Under the pieces are notes generated by a model. That model was not told where the DNA came from and did not search any database. It worked only from the letters and a program-made list of their open reading frames with translations. From the NCBI GenBank assembly GCA_947483095.1, contig CANKLD010000020.1, positions 1 through 17,221 of the forward strand: DNA of 17,221 bases. Direction: 5' to 3'. Each line of letters opens with the position of its first letter. The first letter of the stretch is position 1. Below, piece after piece: positions 6,828 to 14,406 of the stretch. A program made the position numbers and the translations under genes. This stretch comes from Bacteroidota bacterium. Its GTDB lineage: Bacteria > Bacteroidota > Bacteroidia > Flavobacteriales > Flavobacteriaceae.

Positions 6828-9800
6828 CTAGAAATAAGCTCTAAGCTGAATATTTCCGGTATGGATGGCATTACTATTTTCGCTTTTTCTACCTTGATAA
6901 TTTAAATTAATATCTAAATAATTGGTCAGGTTTTTTTGAATTAGTAACCGCCAAGTACTATTAGACCCCGGCTGTAATCCTTCCAACATTTCATAGGCAA
7001 CAGGCGTTAAGCTATTTCCAACGTAACTATTTTCATACATGGAAAATTCGCCATTCATCGTTAGTTTTTTTTCTGAAGAATAATTAAACGAAGTCCCAAA
7101 TCGGCTTTGCGCCAATGTTTCTAACAACCCCATTTCATTTGCCTTTTTTTGATATTCGTAAAATAAATCCCAACTTGCATTTTTGGAGAATAAATAAGAA
7201 ATTTTAGGAGCCAGCTGATACCCTTTTAACAGATAGTTTCTGGCAGAATAATTTTCCGATGCCATCTCAGAATTTATAGTTTTCGAACTGAAATTTAAAA
7301 GCCAATTTTTTTCATATAAATGGGTGTATTGCAATTGATGCGATTGATTTGAATTTTCTTGAGACCCCACAGAAAGTAAGTTTTTTATTCTCCCCATCAG
7401 AAAAGTATACGTCATAGAATGCTTTTGTTTGCCTCGATTAAAGAATAAACTGTTTCTAAAATTGGAATTTAAACCTAACAAATGGGTGTCGTTAGCGCTA
7501 AAAGGATTAAAATCGAAATCATCACCAAGACGTTTTATTTTTCGTTCTCCAAGAAAAGCAGTTTGATTGTAGAAATAAGATAAAAAGCGTTTAAATCCTT
7601 TTTCATTTTGCCATTGACTCATATTAATTGCCACCGATTGAGAGAATTTATTCTGATGTGTTTTCAAGTAAACTTGGTTCGGCAAAAAGAGCCTAATGTA
7701 TTTTGCTTGGTCAATAAAGGTGGCTACTTGAAACTCTTCTAAGTCTTGAATACCATTGTTATTATAATCACTCCAAGAGTAAATACCACGTCCCGGCTCA
7801 ACCTCAAGGTAGGTAAATTCTTGTTGAGCAATAGACCCCGAATTGGTTTCGTAAACCGTTGCAAGCTGAATTAATTGATTAAAAAAACGATCATTATATA
7901 GTACTCTAGAATTTAATGAAGGCTCGGTAGCCCTTGTTAAATCAGTAAATTTTAAACTTCTGTAATTTACAAATACCGATAAATCACGAGCGTCTGTTTT
8001 TATTAATTTGGATTTTAAATAATACGATTGGGAATTATTTACTCGTTTAATTAGGCCACTTTGGATACTGTCATTCGACCGATTTAAATAACCCAACTCC
8101 ACAAAAACTTTCGTGCTATCTCCACGACCAATAAACCCTCCAAATTCAGTAAATTTCTGACTTAAAGTTGAAAACAAGTTGGTTGCCTTTAATTTTTCTT
8201 GGTTGTCTTCTAAACGCAATGTTGCCCCCGTCCAATTTTTATTAATATGATATTTAACTTGGGTTTGATTTCTTATAAACACTGATGCGGAATAATCGCC
8301 GCTGCTTTTTAAATAACTCCCTTTATTTTGAATGCTCCAATTTTTCAAATTGACATTTCCACTCAATACATGACGAGTCCCTGAAAAGCTATCTTTAAAT
8401 CCTAAATTTTCAAATTGATACGTAATATCTCCTTTTTCGGGCAGGTTAAAATGCAATCCTGAAACCAGATAGCTCAGCGTTCCAATGGGATTATTTAAAT
8501 TCCAATCTCTATCAAATTCTATGGAAAACAATCGCTCAATAGTTTTAAATTGCTTTTCAATCAATTGATAATTAGCGAAATGATCCACTTTCCATTTTTT
8601 GGAAAACAATCGTTGTTTTAAATTTATTTTTCCCGCAATTCCATGATTGTCAGAATCATCGATGGAAGAAAAAAGGTTGTTATCGTTATTGCTAACGCCA
8701 ATTTCAAAATCCAAACAGGTTTTTTCAGAAGGGTTAAACTTTCCTAAAACGGTTGCAATTTGCAGTTCTGTTGGTGCAATTAATCGAACTATTGGGTCGT
8801 AATTTCCTTGTGGAATACCATTTACAGGAGCTACATAGCTGTATATTTTTCCGACTGCCGCTGCACTTGATAAAATATAATTTCCTAAATTATTTCCAAC
8901 AAGTGAAAATTTTACATTGTACAATTCATCTGTAGGGACATTAGAATATACAAAAACAGAAATACCATTAATTATCGTTTTTTTATAGAGTATTTTATTT
9001 TCCGAATAAGTATCTAAATAGGCTGAAGACGTTGACATTAAATCTGGATTATCACCAGCATTAACCAATGTTTGAACTTGCTCTGAAGATAAGTTTTGCT
9101 GTAAAGGTTGATTTTTTATATCATTTTCAGAATATAAATAACCGCCAATGCTCCATTTATCGTTCTCCTGTGAAGCGCCAGCATAAGTAATAAAACGCGT
9201 ATAATTTCTTTCTGAATATTGGTATTCTATTGAAATTCGCATTTCCGATGTGATAGGAAAAATAGAAGTAAACGTTATTTCACCGGCATTATAATCGATA
9301 ATATAATCGTTATTTTCGCCTCGCGTTAGTAGAATTCCATTCACATAAACGCGCTCAGAACCGGATATAACCAAGACGTATAATTCGCCATTTGCCCCTC
9401 GTAATTTATACGGACCTTGATTTCCTTCTTGTCCTATAAAGGTACTTTTCGCATATTTTCCCCTTACTAAAGCTGCCGACGCGAAGACGGTGGTTTTCGA
9501 ATTGACGTTTCCAAATTCAAATCGGGATGACAAACCTTGAACCTTTTTATTGAAATTTAAAAACTTAGAAGTTCTATTTTCTAAAAATAAATCGCCCGCT
9601 CTTATATTCCATTTGTTTGAACTTAATTCGATAAATAGTTGATCAAATTCATCTAGTTTTTGAGAATATCCACCTTCTTGCAACGGGATATTACTGTCTT
9701 GGATGGAAGCTCTTAACGTCACTTTATCGGAAATTTTTCCAGAAATTTGAAGATCTAATGCGGAGTTTAAAACGGAATTTTGGTTGTTACCAATAGTAAT

Positions 9801-10238
9801 TCCTCTAGTTAAACTCCCTGAAGTTGTTAATCCGTCAAAAGGGATATATTTTTTTGTAGCGGCGAAATTGACTTGGTATAAATCTCCTAAAGCAGCATCG
9901 TTACTAACCACTCGACTTCTATCGTAGATGCTATATTCTTTAGTTAAGAAATCAGGAAATTTTAAAAACCGCACCGTTAAAGTGTCATTATAATCGGAAA
10001 AACTAGGGTTAAATGTAAGTAGGCTTTTTTGAAAATCAATCTTATAATAGGAGGAATCAATGCGTTTTCCTTTGGCATTTTCTAATTTAAAAAAACTAGA
10101 ATTCAAACTAAGGCTATCCAGCTGAACCCCATTTTTTAAGGCAATTATTTTTTTGATTTTATAATGCGTAGAAAACTGTTGAGCCCTGAGCCCTGAGAAT
10201 GAAATTATTAATAGCAAATAAAATAGCTTTCTCAACAT
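6828..10238 (-). CDS. Large predicted outer-membrane beta-barrel protein with SprA-like segments
   Basis: An 1136-residue exported protein. The signal peptide is residues 1-19 (MLRKLFYLLLIISF core, probable cut at LRA|Q). The remainder is rich in alternating polar/aromatic strands such as KWNIRAGDLFLENR, RISIEYQYSERNY and WLLNFSSKT, as expected for a barrel, and ends in LRAYF, a terminal aromatic as in BAM-inserted proteins. Residues about 265-325 contain QGPYKLRGANGELYVLV, SGSERVYVNGILLTRGENND and DYNAGEITFT, a pattern I associate with SprA/Sov-type T9SS translocon proteins and their relatives. It is about half the usual length of SprA. Near residue 815-830, DYNNNGIQDLEEF resembles a calcium-binding loop. 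It has its own promoter and converges on the T9SS cargo gene with a 10-base gap. Outer-membrane location is fairly likely; function is unknown. Confidence 0.6.
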   Translation of the reverse strand: MLRKLFYLLLIISFSGLRAQQFSTHYKIKKIIALKNGVQLDSLSLNSSFFKLENAKGKRIDSSYYKIDFQKSLLTFNPSFSDYNDTLTVRFLKFPDFLTKEYSIYDRSRVVSNDAALGDLYQVNFAATKKYIPFDGLTTSGSLTRGITIGNNQNSVLNSALDLQISGKISDKVTLRASIQDSNIPLQEGGYSQKLDEFDQLFIELSSNKWNIRAGDLFLENRTSKFLNFNKKVQGLSSRFEFGNVNSKTTVFASAALVRGKYAKSTFIGQEGNQGPYKLRGANGELYVLVISGSERVYVNGILLTRGENNDYIIDYNAGEITFTSIFPITSEMRISIEYQYSERNYTRFITYAGASQENDKWSIGGYLYSENDIKNQPLQQNLSSEQVQTLVNAGDNPDLMSTSSAYLDTYSENKILYKKTIINGISVFVYSNVPTDELYNVKFSLVGNNLGNYILSSAAAVGKIYSYVAPVNGIPQGNYDPIVRLIAPTELQIATVLGKFNPSEKTCLDFEIGVSNNDNNLFSSIDDSDNHGIAGKINLKQRLFSKKWKVDHFANYQLIEKQFKTIERLFSIEFDRDWNLNNPIGTLSYLVSGLHFNLPEKGDITYQFENLGFKDSFSGTRHVLSGNVNLKNWSIQNKGSYLKSSGDYSASVFIRNQTQVKYHINKNWTGATLRLEDNQEKLKATNLFSTLSQKFTEFGGFIGRGDSTKVFVELGYLNRSNDSIQSGLIKRVNNSQSYYLKSKLIKTDARDLSVFVNYRSLKFTDLTRATEPSLNSRVLYNDRFFNQLIQLATVYETNSGSIAQQEFTYLEVEPGRGIYSWSDYNNNGIQDLEEFQVATFIDQAKYIRLFLPNQVYLKTHQNKFSQSVAINMSQWQNEKGFKRFLSYFYNQTAFLGERKIKRLGDDFDFNPFSANDTHLLGLNSNFRNSLFFNRGKQKHSMTYTFLMGRIKNLLSVGSQENSNQSHQLQYTHLYEKNWLLNFSSKTINSEMASENYSARNYLLKGYQLAPKISYLFSKNASWDLFYEYQKKANEMGLLETLAQSRFGTSFNYSSEKKLTMNGEFSMYENSYVGNSLTPVAYEMLEGLQPGSNSTWRLLIQKNLTNYLDINLNYQGRKSENSNAIHTGNIQLRAYF

Positions 10239-10260
10239 AACAAGTATAACGCACAGACAT

Positions 10261-10292
10261 CAAAAGTAGTGTGTTTTGTTTGAAAAAGCCAA
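10261..10292 (-). promoter_or_regulatory. Promoter of the large outer-membrane protein gene
   Basis: Read on the minus strand, TTG (10292-10290), a 21-base spacer and TACTTTTG (10268-10261) match the Bacteroidetes consensus TTG-N17-23-TAnnTTTG. The ATG at 10238 lies 22 bases past the box. This indicates transcription independent of the upstream aspartate kinase gene. Confidence 0.75.
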
Positions 10293-10313
10293 GTTTTGAA
10301 TTTCCAATAACTT
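10283..10313 (-). terminator. Candidate terminator of the aspartate kinase transcript
   Basis: On the minus strand AAGTT(A)TTG (10313-10305) pairs with CAAAACTT (10298-10291): eight pairs with one bulged A and a six-base loop, followed by GGC and TTTTT. It begins 11 bases beyond the aspartate kinase stop and overlaps the -33 element of the next gene's promoter. The stem is AT-rich, so termination may be partial. Confidence 0.4.
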
Positions 10314-10323
10314 AATCGCTATT

Positions 10324-11583
10324 TTAATTTTCCTCTTTAGTGATAATTTGCATCGTTTCGCGACTCACTTGTTTCAATAAAACCACCTTGTTTTTTTCAA
10401 CAATTTGGGCTGCTTTTTCATCAAAATGACGAATGGTAAATAGAGAAACATTCTCGTTATGGGAAATTTTGAACTTCTTAGACAGTATGGATTTTAGAGT
10501 GTTAAAATTCCCGAATTTATCGTCAATACAAACAGAAAAACTAATTGCAGAATTTTGAATCAAACTTACTTTCATTTTATAATCGTGTAAAAGTGAAAAT
10601 ATTTCACTGATGTTTTCCTCCATAATAAATGAAAAATCAATTGAAGAAAGAGAAAGTAACAATTGGTTTTTCTTTAAAATAAAACAAGGCAACTTCGGAT
10701 CCAAATCGGCGCCTTTAGACACGCTTGTTCCCGGCAATGTTGGGTTTATAAACGATTTTACAAATAATGGAATTTCCTTTTTTTGTAGGGGCTGTAACGT
10801 TTTTGGGTGAATTACCGTTGCCCCGTAAAACGCCAATTCTATTGCTTCACGATAAGAAATTTGATTTAACAACTTTGCATTTTCAAAATAACGAGGATCT
10901 GCATTCATCACCCCAGGCACGTCTTTCCAAATCGTAACACTTTCAGCATTTAGGCAATAGGCAAAAATAGCCGCAGTATAATCCGAGCCTTCGCGACCTA
11001 GAGTGGTGGTGAAATTATTCTCATCAGAACCCAGGAAACCTTGTGTTACATTTAGAATTTTTTTCTTAACGGTTTTCGAAATCAATTTTTGAGTGTCGTC
11101 CCAATTCACGTTAGCGTCTCGGTAATTGGCATCGGTTTTAATTAAAGTTCTAACATCAATCCACTGGGTTTTTATTCCCTTAAAACCCATATAATGGCTT
11201 ATTATTGTTGTAGAAATTAATTCGCCAAAACTTACAATTTGGTCATAAACAAAATTATAATTTGGGGATTTATTCTGACTTACAAAATGGTCTAATTCAG
11301 CAAATAACGAATTTACATCTTTAAAAACGGCATTTTTATCGTCTTCAAATAAATCTAAAAGAATTTGATTGTGGTATTTTTTTACTTCTTGAATCGAAGA
11401 TTGTAACTCAGGAGATTTATCAAAATAGTTTTTTATAACTACTTCAAGTGCATTAGTAGTTTTCCCCATCGCAGAAACCACTAAAAGAACGTCCTCAAAA
11501 CCTACAGTTTGCAATACGTTGTGAACGTTTCTAATACCATCAGCATCTTTAACCGATGCGCCTCCAAATTTAAATATTCTCAT
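10324..11583 (-). CDS. Aspartate kinase (monofunctional)
   Basis: Phosphorylates L-aspartate with ATP, the first step towards lysine/diaminopimelate, threonine and methionine; cytoplasmic. The 419-residue protein opens with the kinase signature KFGGASV (residues 5-11). SAMGKTTN (about 37-44) and GREGSDYTAA (about 195-204) form the nucleotide/aspartate site, and WKDVPGVMNADPR (about 218-230) followed by ELAFYGATVIHPKTLQPL is typical of the family. The C-terminal 110 or so residues have the beta-alpha pattern of two ACT regulatory domains and end in RETMQII, so feedback control by an end-product amino acid is likely, but which one is unclear. There is no homoserine dehydrogenase domain, so it is not a ThrA-type fusion. 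It follows the SSAT-like acetyltransferase by 12 bases and has no promoter box of its own, so the two are probably co-transcribed. Confidence 0.93.
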   Translation of the reverse strand: MRIFKFGGASVKDADGIRNVHNVLQTVGFEDVLLVVSAMGKTTNALEVVIKNYFDKSPELQSSIQEVKKYHNQILLDLFEDDKNAVFKDVNSLFAELDHFVSQNKSPNYNFVYDQIVSFGELISTTIISHYMGFKGIKTQWIDVRTLIKTDANYRDANVNWDDTQKLISKTVKKKILNVTQGFLGSDENNFTTTLGREGSDYTAAIFAYCLNAESVTIWKDVPGVMNADPRYFENAKLLNQISYREAIELAFYGATVIHPKTLQPLQKKEIPLFVKSFINPTLPGTSVSKGADLDPKLPCFILKKNQLLLSLSSIDFSFIMEENISEIFSLLHDYKMKVSLIQNSAISFSVCIDDKFGNFNTLKSILSKKFKISHNENVSLFTIRHFDEKAAQIVEKNKVVLLKQVSRETMQIITKEEN

Positions 11584-11595
11584 TTCTTAAGATAA

Positions 11596-12075
11596 TTATA
11601 TTTTGTTTTTCTCTAAAAAAGCAGCAATTCCTTTTTCATCCATTTGAGCTACAAGCCAATCTTTATAAACCCTTGCGCCTGATTTTTCATAAAATTCAAT
11701 AGCCGGCGTGTTCCAATCTAATACATTCCATTCAATTCTTCGAACGCCATCACATTTGCCTTGAGCAATGACTTCTGAGTACAATTTAAACCCCAAACCA
11801 GAACCTCGTTTTTCTTCCTTAACAATCAAGTCTTCAAGGTGAATTGTTTTGCCTTTCCAAGTTGAATACCGATAATAATACAAAGCCATTCCAACAATCC
11901 CTTCATTATCTTCGGCAATAAAAGTATGAAATAAAGGGCTTTCGCCAAATCCATCTCGTTCTAAATCGGCAACAGTTACCACGACAGCGTTGGGTTCTTT
12001 CTCAAAAGCAGCAAGTTCCTTTATCAGACCTAAAACCGCAGGCATGTCTTCTAATCTTCCTTTTCTAATGTTCAT
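11596..12075 (-). CDS. GNAT acetyltransferase, spermidine/diamine N-acetyltransferase-like
   Basis: A 159-residue single-domain GNAT enzyme resembling the spermidine/spermine and thialysine N-acetyltransferase (SSAT) group, which acetylate polyamines or lysine analogues. Family features are the start NIRKGRLEDMPAVLGLIKEL, an AAFEKEP segment (22-28), IHLEDLIVKEEKRGSGLGFK (78-97) with the acetyl-CoA loop R-G-S-G-L-G at 90-95, and WNVLDWNTPAIEFYEKSGA (116-134) carrying the likely general-acid tyrosine (129). The substrate is not settled by sequence. It heads an apparent operon with aspartate kinase 12 bases downstream; a link to lysine-type amines is tempting but unproven. The ATG at 12075 has no nearby alternative. 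Confidence 0.88.
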   Translation of the reverse strand: MNIRKGRLEDMPAVLGLIKELAAFEKEPNAVVVTVADLERDGFGESPLFHTFIAEDNEGIVGMALYYYRYSTWKGKTIHLEDLIVKEEKRGSGLGFKLYSEVIAQGKCDGVRRIEWNVLDWNTPAIEFYEKSGARVYKDWLVAQMDEKGIAAFLEKNKI

Positions 12076-12156
12076 TAAACGGTCTTATAGGTATAGAATT
12101 CTTAATTTGAAACTTGTAAAAAAACAGATTTAAAACTTAAATTACTAATTATTCAG

Positions 12157-12185
12157 CAAATATACAAATCTGACAAACTATCCAA
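12157..12185 (-). promoter_or_regulatory. Promoter of the SSAT-like / aspartate kinase operon
   Basis: On the minus strand TTG (12185-12183), an 18-base spacer and TATATTTG (12164-12157) fit the Bacteroidetes promoter consensus. The predicted leader before the ATG at 12075 is about 75 bases, the longest of the assignable leaders here. Confidence 0.7.
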
Positions 12186-12215
12186 TAAAATTCGGCGCAT
12201 TATCACAAAAATAAC

Positions 12216-12223
12216 GATATTTG
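12216..12223 (+). promoter_or_regulatory. Probable -7 box of fbp
   Basis: GATATTTG differs from TAnnTTTG only at the first base. TTC at 12191-12193, 22 bases upstream, could stand in for TTG. The fbp ATG follows 27 bases after the box, the same layout as the other genes here. Weaker than the full-match boxes. Confidence 0.45.
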
Positions 12224-12250
12224 TGGAAAATTAACTACATCGATATAGCA

Positions 12251-13270
12251 ATGGAGCAACGCAATAGAACACTGGGAGAATTTATAATCGAAAACCAAAA
12301 TTCGTTTCAATATTCATCCGGAGAATTGTCAAGAATTATCAATTCTATTCGATTGGCTGCCAAAGTGGTCAACTATAAAGTAAATAAAGCTGGATTAGTA
12401 GATATTATTGGAGCTGCTGGAGAACAAAATATTCAGGGCGAAGACCAACAAAAACTAGATGTTTATGCCAACGATATTTTCATTCAAACCCTAATTAATC
12501 GGGAGATTGTTTGCGGAATTGCTTCCGAAGAAAACGACGAATTTATTACTGTTGCCGGAAATGACAATTGCCATAATAATAAATATGTAGTATTGATGGA
12601 TCCGCTTGACGGGTCGTCTAATATAGATGTTAATGTTTCTCTTGGAACCATTTTTTCAGTCTATCGAAGAATTTCCCCTGTGGGAACCCCCGTGACTATT
12701 GAAGATTTTTTACAACCAGGAATCAATCAAGTGGCAGCCGGTTATGTAATTTACGGAACTTCAACCATGCTAGTTTATACTACTGGTGACGGCGTGAACG
12801 GATTTACTCTGAACCCCGCAATTGGAACTTTCTATCTTTCACATCCCAATATGAAATTTGCCGAAGACGGAGCTATCTATTCTATCAATGAAGGAAATTA
12901 CATCCATTTTCCGCAAGGAGTAAAAGATTACATTAAATATTGCCAAACCGAAGAAGGCGACAGGCCTTACACTTCTAGATACATAGGAAGTCTGGTTTCC
13001 GATTTTCATAGAAATATGATTAAAGGCGGAATTTATATTTATCCAACGAGTTCTAAATCTCCAAAAGGGAAATTAAGATTATTATACGAATGCAATCCTA
13101 TGGCTTTTATTGCCGAACAAGCTGGTGGGAAAGCGTCAGACGGATATACTAGAATTATGGAAATTCAGCCTAATGAACTGCATGAAAGAGCTCCTTTTTT
13201 CTGCGGAAGCAGCAATATGGTGGATAAAGCCGAAGAATTTATGCGATTGGCGAAATTAAGCAAGTACTAA
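12251..13270 (+). CDS. fbp: Fructose-1,6-bisphosphatase, class I
   Basis: Hydrolyses fructose 1,6-bisphosphate to fructose 6-phosphate and phosphate, the committed step of gluconeogenesis; cytoplasmic and Mg-dependent. The 339-residue protein carries the metal/phosphate site [20 protein letters not shown] (residues 116-135), the upstream metal-binding acidic segment ASEENDEF (about 90-97), and the C-terminal substrate part with [20 protein letters not shown] and [10 protein letters not shown]. Length and motifs are those of class I enzymes; class II (GlpX) does not share them. The ATG at 12251 ([12 protein letters not shown]) is chosen over a TTG at 12221 because that TTG is the end of the probable promoter box. 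It is transcribed divergently from the SSAT-like gene. No clear terminator was found after its stop, only a T-rich stretch at about 13289-13297. Confidence 0.96.
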   Translation: MEQRNRTLGEFIIENQNSFQYSSGELSRIINSIRLAAKVVNYKVNKAGLVDIIGAAGEQNIQGEDQQKLDVYANDIFIQTLINREIVCGIASEENDEFITVAGNDNCHNNKYVVLMDPLDGSSNIDVNVSLGTIFSVYRRISPVGTPVTIEDFLQPGINQVAAGYVIYGTSTMLVYTTGDGVNGFTLNPAIGTFYLSHPNMKFAEDGAIYSINEGNYIHFPQGVKDYIKYCQTEEGDRPYTSRYIGSLVSDFHRNMIKGGIYIYPTSSKSPKGKLRLLYECNPMAFIAEQAGGKASDGYTRIMEIQPNELHERAPFFCGSSNMVDKAEEFMRLAKLSKY

Positions 13271-13342
13271 ACATTTAAATTTTATCCTCTTTTTTTGTTA
13301 ATCTAAACTAAAATCCACCCCTTTTATTTTCAAAATAATTCG

Positions 13343-13350
13343 TAAGTTTG
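13343..13350 (+). promoter_or_regulatory. -7 promoter box of the HupE-like / dCMP deaminase / ctpA operon
   Basis: TAAGTTTG matches TAnnTTTG in full and lies 29 bases before the ATG at 13380. I found no TTG at 17-23 bases upstream. Confidence 0.55.
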
Positions 13351-13379
13351 ACATTCATTAAATCGCTAACAAATAGCCT

Positions 13380-13973
13380 ATGTCGGATTTTTGGGTTTAC
13401 TTCGAAGTTGGAATGCGTCATGTTTTGAATCTATTTTCCTACGATCACGTATTGTTTTTAATTGCATTAAGCGTTCCTTATGTATTTAAAGATTGGAAAA
13501 AAGTGTTACTATTAATCTCCCTTTTTACAGTTGGTCACACCATAGCATTACTGCTTTCGGTATATGGAATTATTGTTGTGAAAGTTAATTTGATAGAATT
13601 TTTAATACCAATTACCATTTTAATAACGGCATTATTTCATCTTTTTACTGCTGGAAAAACAGCAAAAAAGGAAAGTATAAGTGTTATTGGTTTTATAGCG
13701 TTGTTTTTTGGAATTATACACGGATTGGGATATGCAACTTATTTTAAATCAATAATTGGAGTAAAATCAGAATCAAAATTACTGCCGCTTTTAGAATTTG
13801 CTACAGGAATTGAAGTGGCCCAAATTATAGTTGTATTAGTAGCATTAATTGCCGCTTATTGTGTGCAAACACTCTTTCGATTTTCAAAAAGAGATTGGAC
13901 ATTAGTAATGTCTTCATTTGTAATTGGCGTAGTTTTGCCAATGATAATTGAAAGTAAAATTTGGATTAGATAA
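13380..13973 (+). CDS. HupE/UreJ-like integral membrane protein
   Basis: Inner-membrane protein of 197 residues with about six hydrophobic segments (roughly 20-36, 42-60, 62-78, 78-95, 104-122 and 140-162, with a last one near 175-190). It resembles the HupE/UreJ_2 group, whose better-studied relatives sit in hydrogenase and urease clusters and are thought to handle nickel. Conserved-looking histidines are at YDH (His23), VGHT (His63), LFH (His87) and IIHGLGYA (His114), within or next to membrane segments, as expected for a metal-handling protein. No hydrogenase or urease gene is in view, so the substrate is unknown. The dCMP deaminase gene starts one base after its stop, making it the first gene of a three-gene operon. 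Confidence 0.8.
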   Translation: MSDFWVYFEVGMRHVLNLFSYDHVLFLIALSVPYVFKDWKKVLLLISLFTVGHTIALLLSVYGIIVVKVNLIEFLIPITILITALFHLFTAGKTAKKESISVIGFIALFFGIIHGLGYATYFKSIIGVKSESKLLPLLEFATGIEVAQIIVVLVALIAAYCVQTLFRFSKRDWTLVMSSFVIGVVLPMIIESKIWIR

Positions 13974-13974
13974 A

Positions 13975-14406
13975 ATGGAAAAAACGAAATTAAATAAATA
14001 CGATAAAGCCTATCTTCGAATTGCTTCTGAATGGGGACAACTTTCCTATTGCAAACGCCGTCAAGTGGGAGCAATAATTGTTCGCGACAGAATGATTATT
14101 TCCGACGGATACAATGGTACCCCTTCAGGATTTGAAAATTGTTGTGAAGATGAAGAAGGGTTAACCCAATGGTTTGTCCTTCACGCTGAAGCAAATGCTA
14201 TCTTAAAAGTAGCACGATCCACTCAAACTTGTGATGGAGCAACGCTGTACATTACCCTTTCGCCTTGCAAAGAATGCAGTAAACTAATTCACCAATCAGG
14301 GATAAAAAGAGTCGTTTATCAAAACGGCTATCGCGATGATTCAGGACTTCAATTTTTGATAAAAGCAGGAATCGAAGTAGAACAAATTTCGGATTTAGAT
14401 TCATAA
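13975..14406 (+). CDS. Deoxycytidylate (dCMP) deaminase family protein
   Basis: Zinc-dependent deaminase converting dCMP to dUMP, the substrate of thymidylate synthase; cytoplasmic. The 143-residue protein has the zinc ligands His70 (HAEANAI, with catalytic Glu72) and Cys98/Cys101 (SPCKEC), plus the nucleotide-binding segment GYNGTPSGFENC (45-56) that distinguishes dCMP deaminases from plain cytidine deaminases. A TTG at 13948 would add nine residues, but it lies inside the upstream gene; the ATG at 13975, one base after the HupE-like stop, is preferred. The protease gene starts directly after its stop codon (TAA then ATG), so translation is probably coupled. Confidence 0.93.
   Translation: MEKTKLNKYDKAYLRIASEWGQLSYCKRRQVGAIIVRDRMIISDGYNGTPSGFENCCEDEEGLTQWFVLHAEANAILKVARSTQTCDGATLYITLSPCKECSKLIHQSGIKRVVYQNGYRDDSGLQFLIKAGIEVEQISDLDS

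Noticed and set aside
12221..12250. TTG at 12221 as the start of fbp.
   Set aside because: It overlaps the probable promoter box GATATTTG, and the ATG at 12251 matches the usual FBPase start.
13856..14074. A 72-codon minus-strand frame across the HupE-like/dCMP deaminase junction.
   Set aside because: It lies opposite two well-supported genes in a tight operon and has no recognisable domain.
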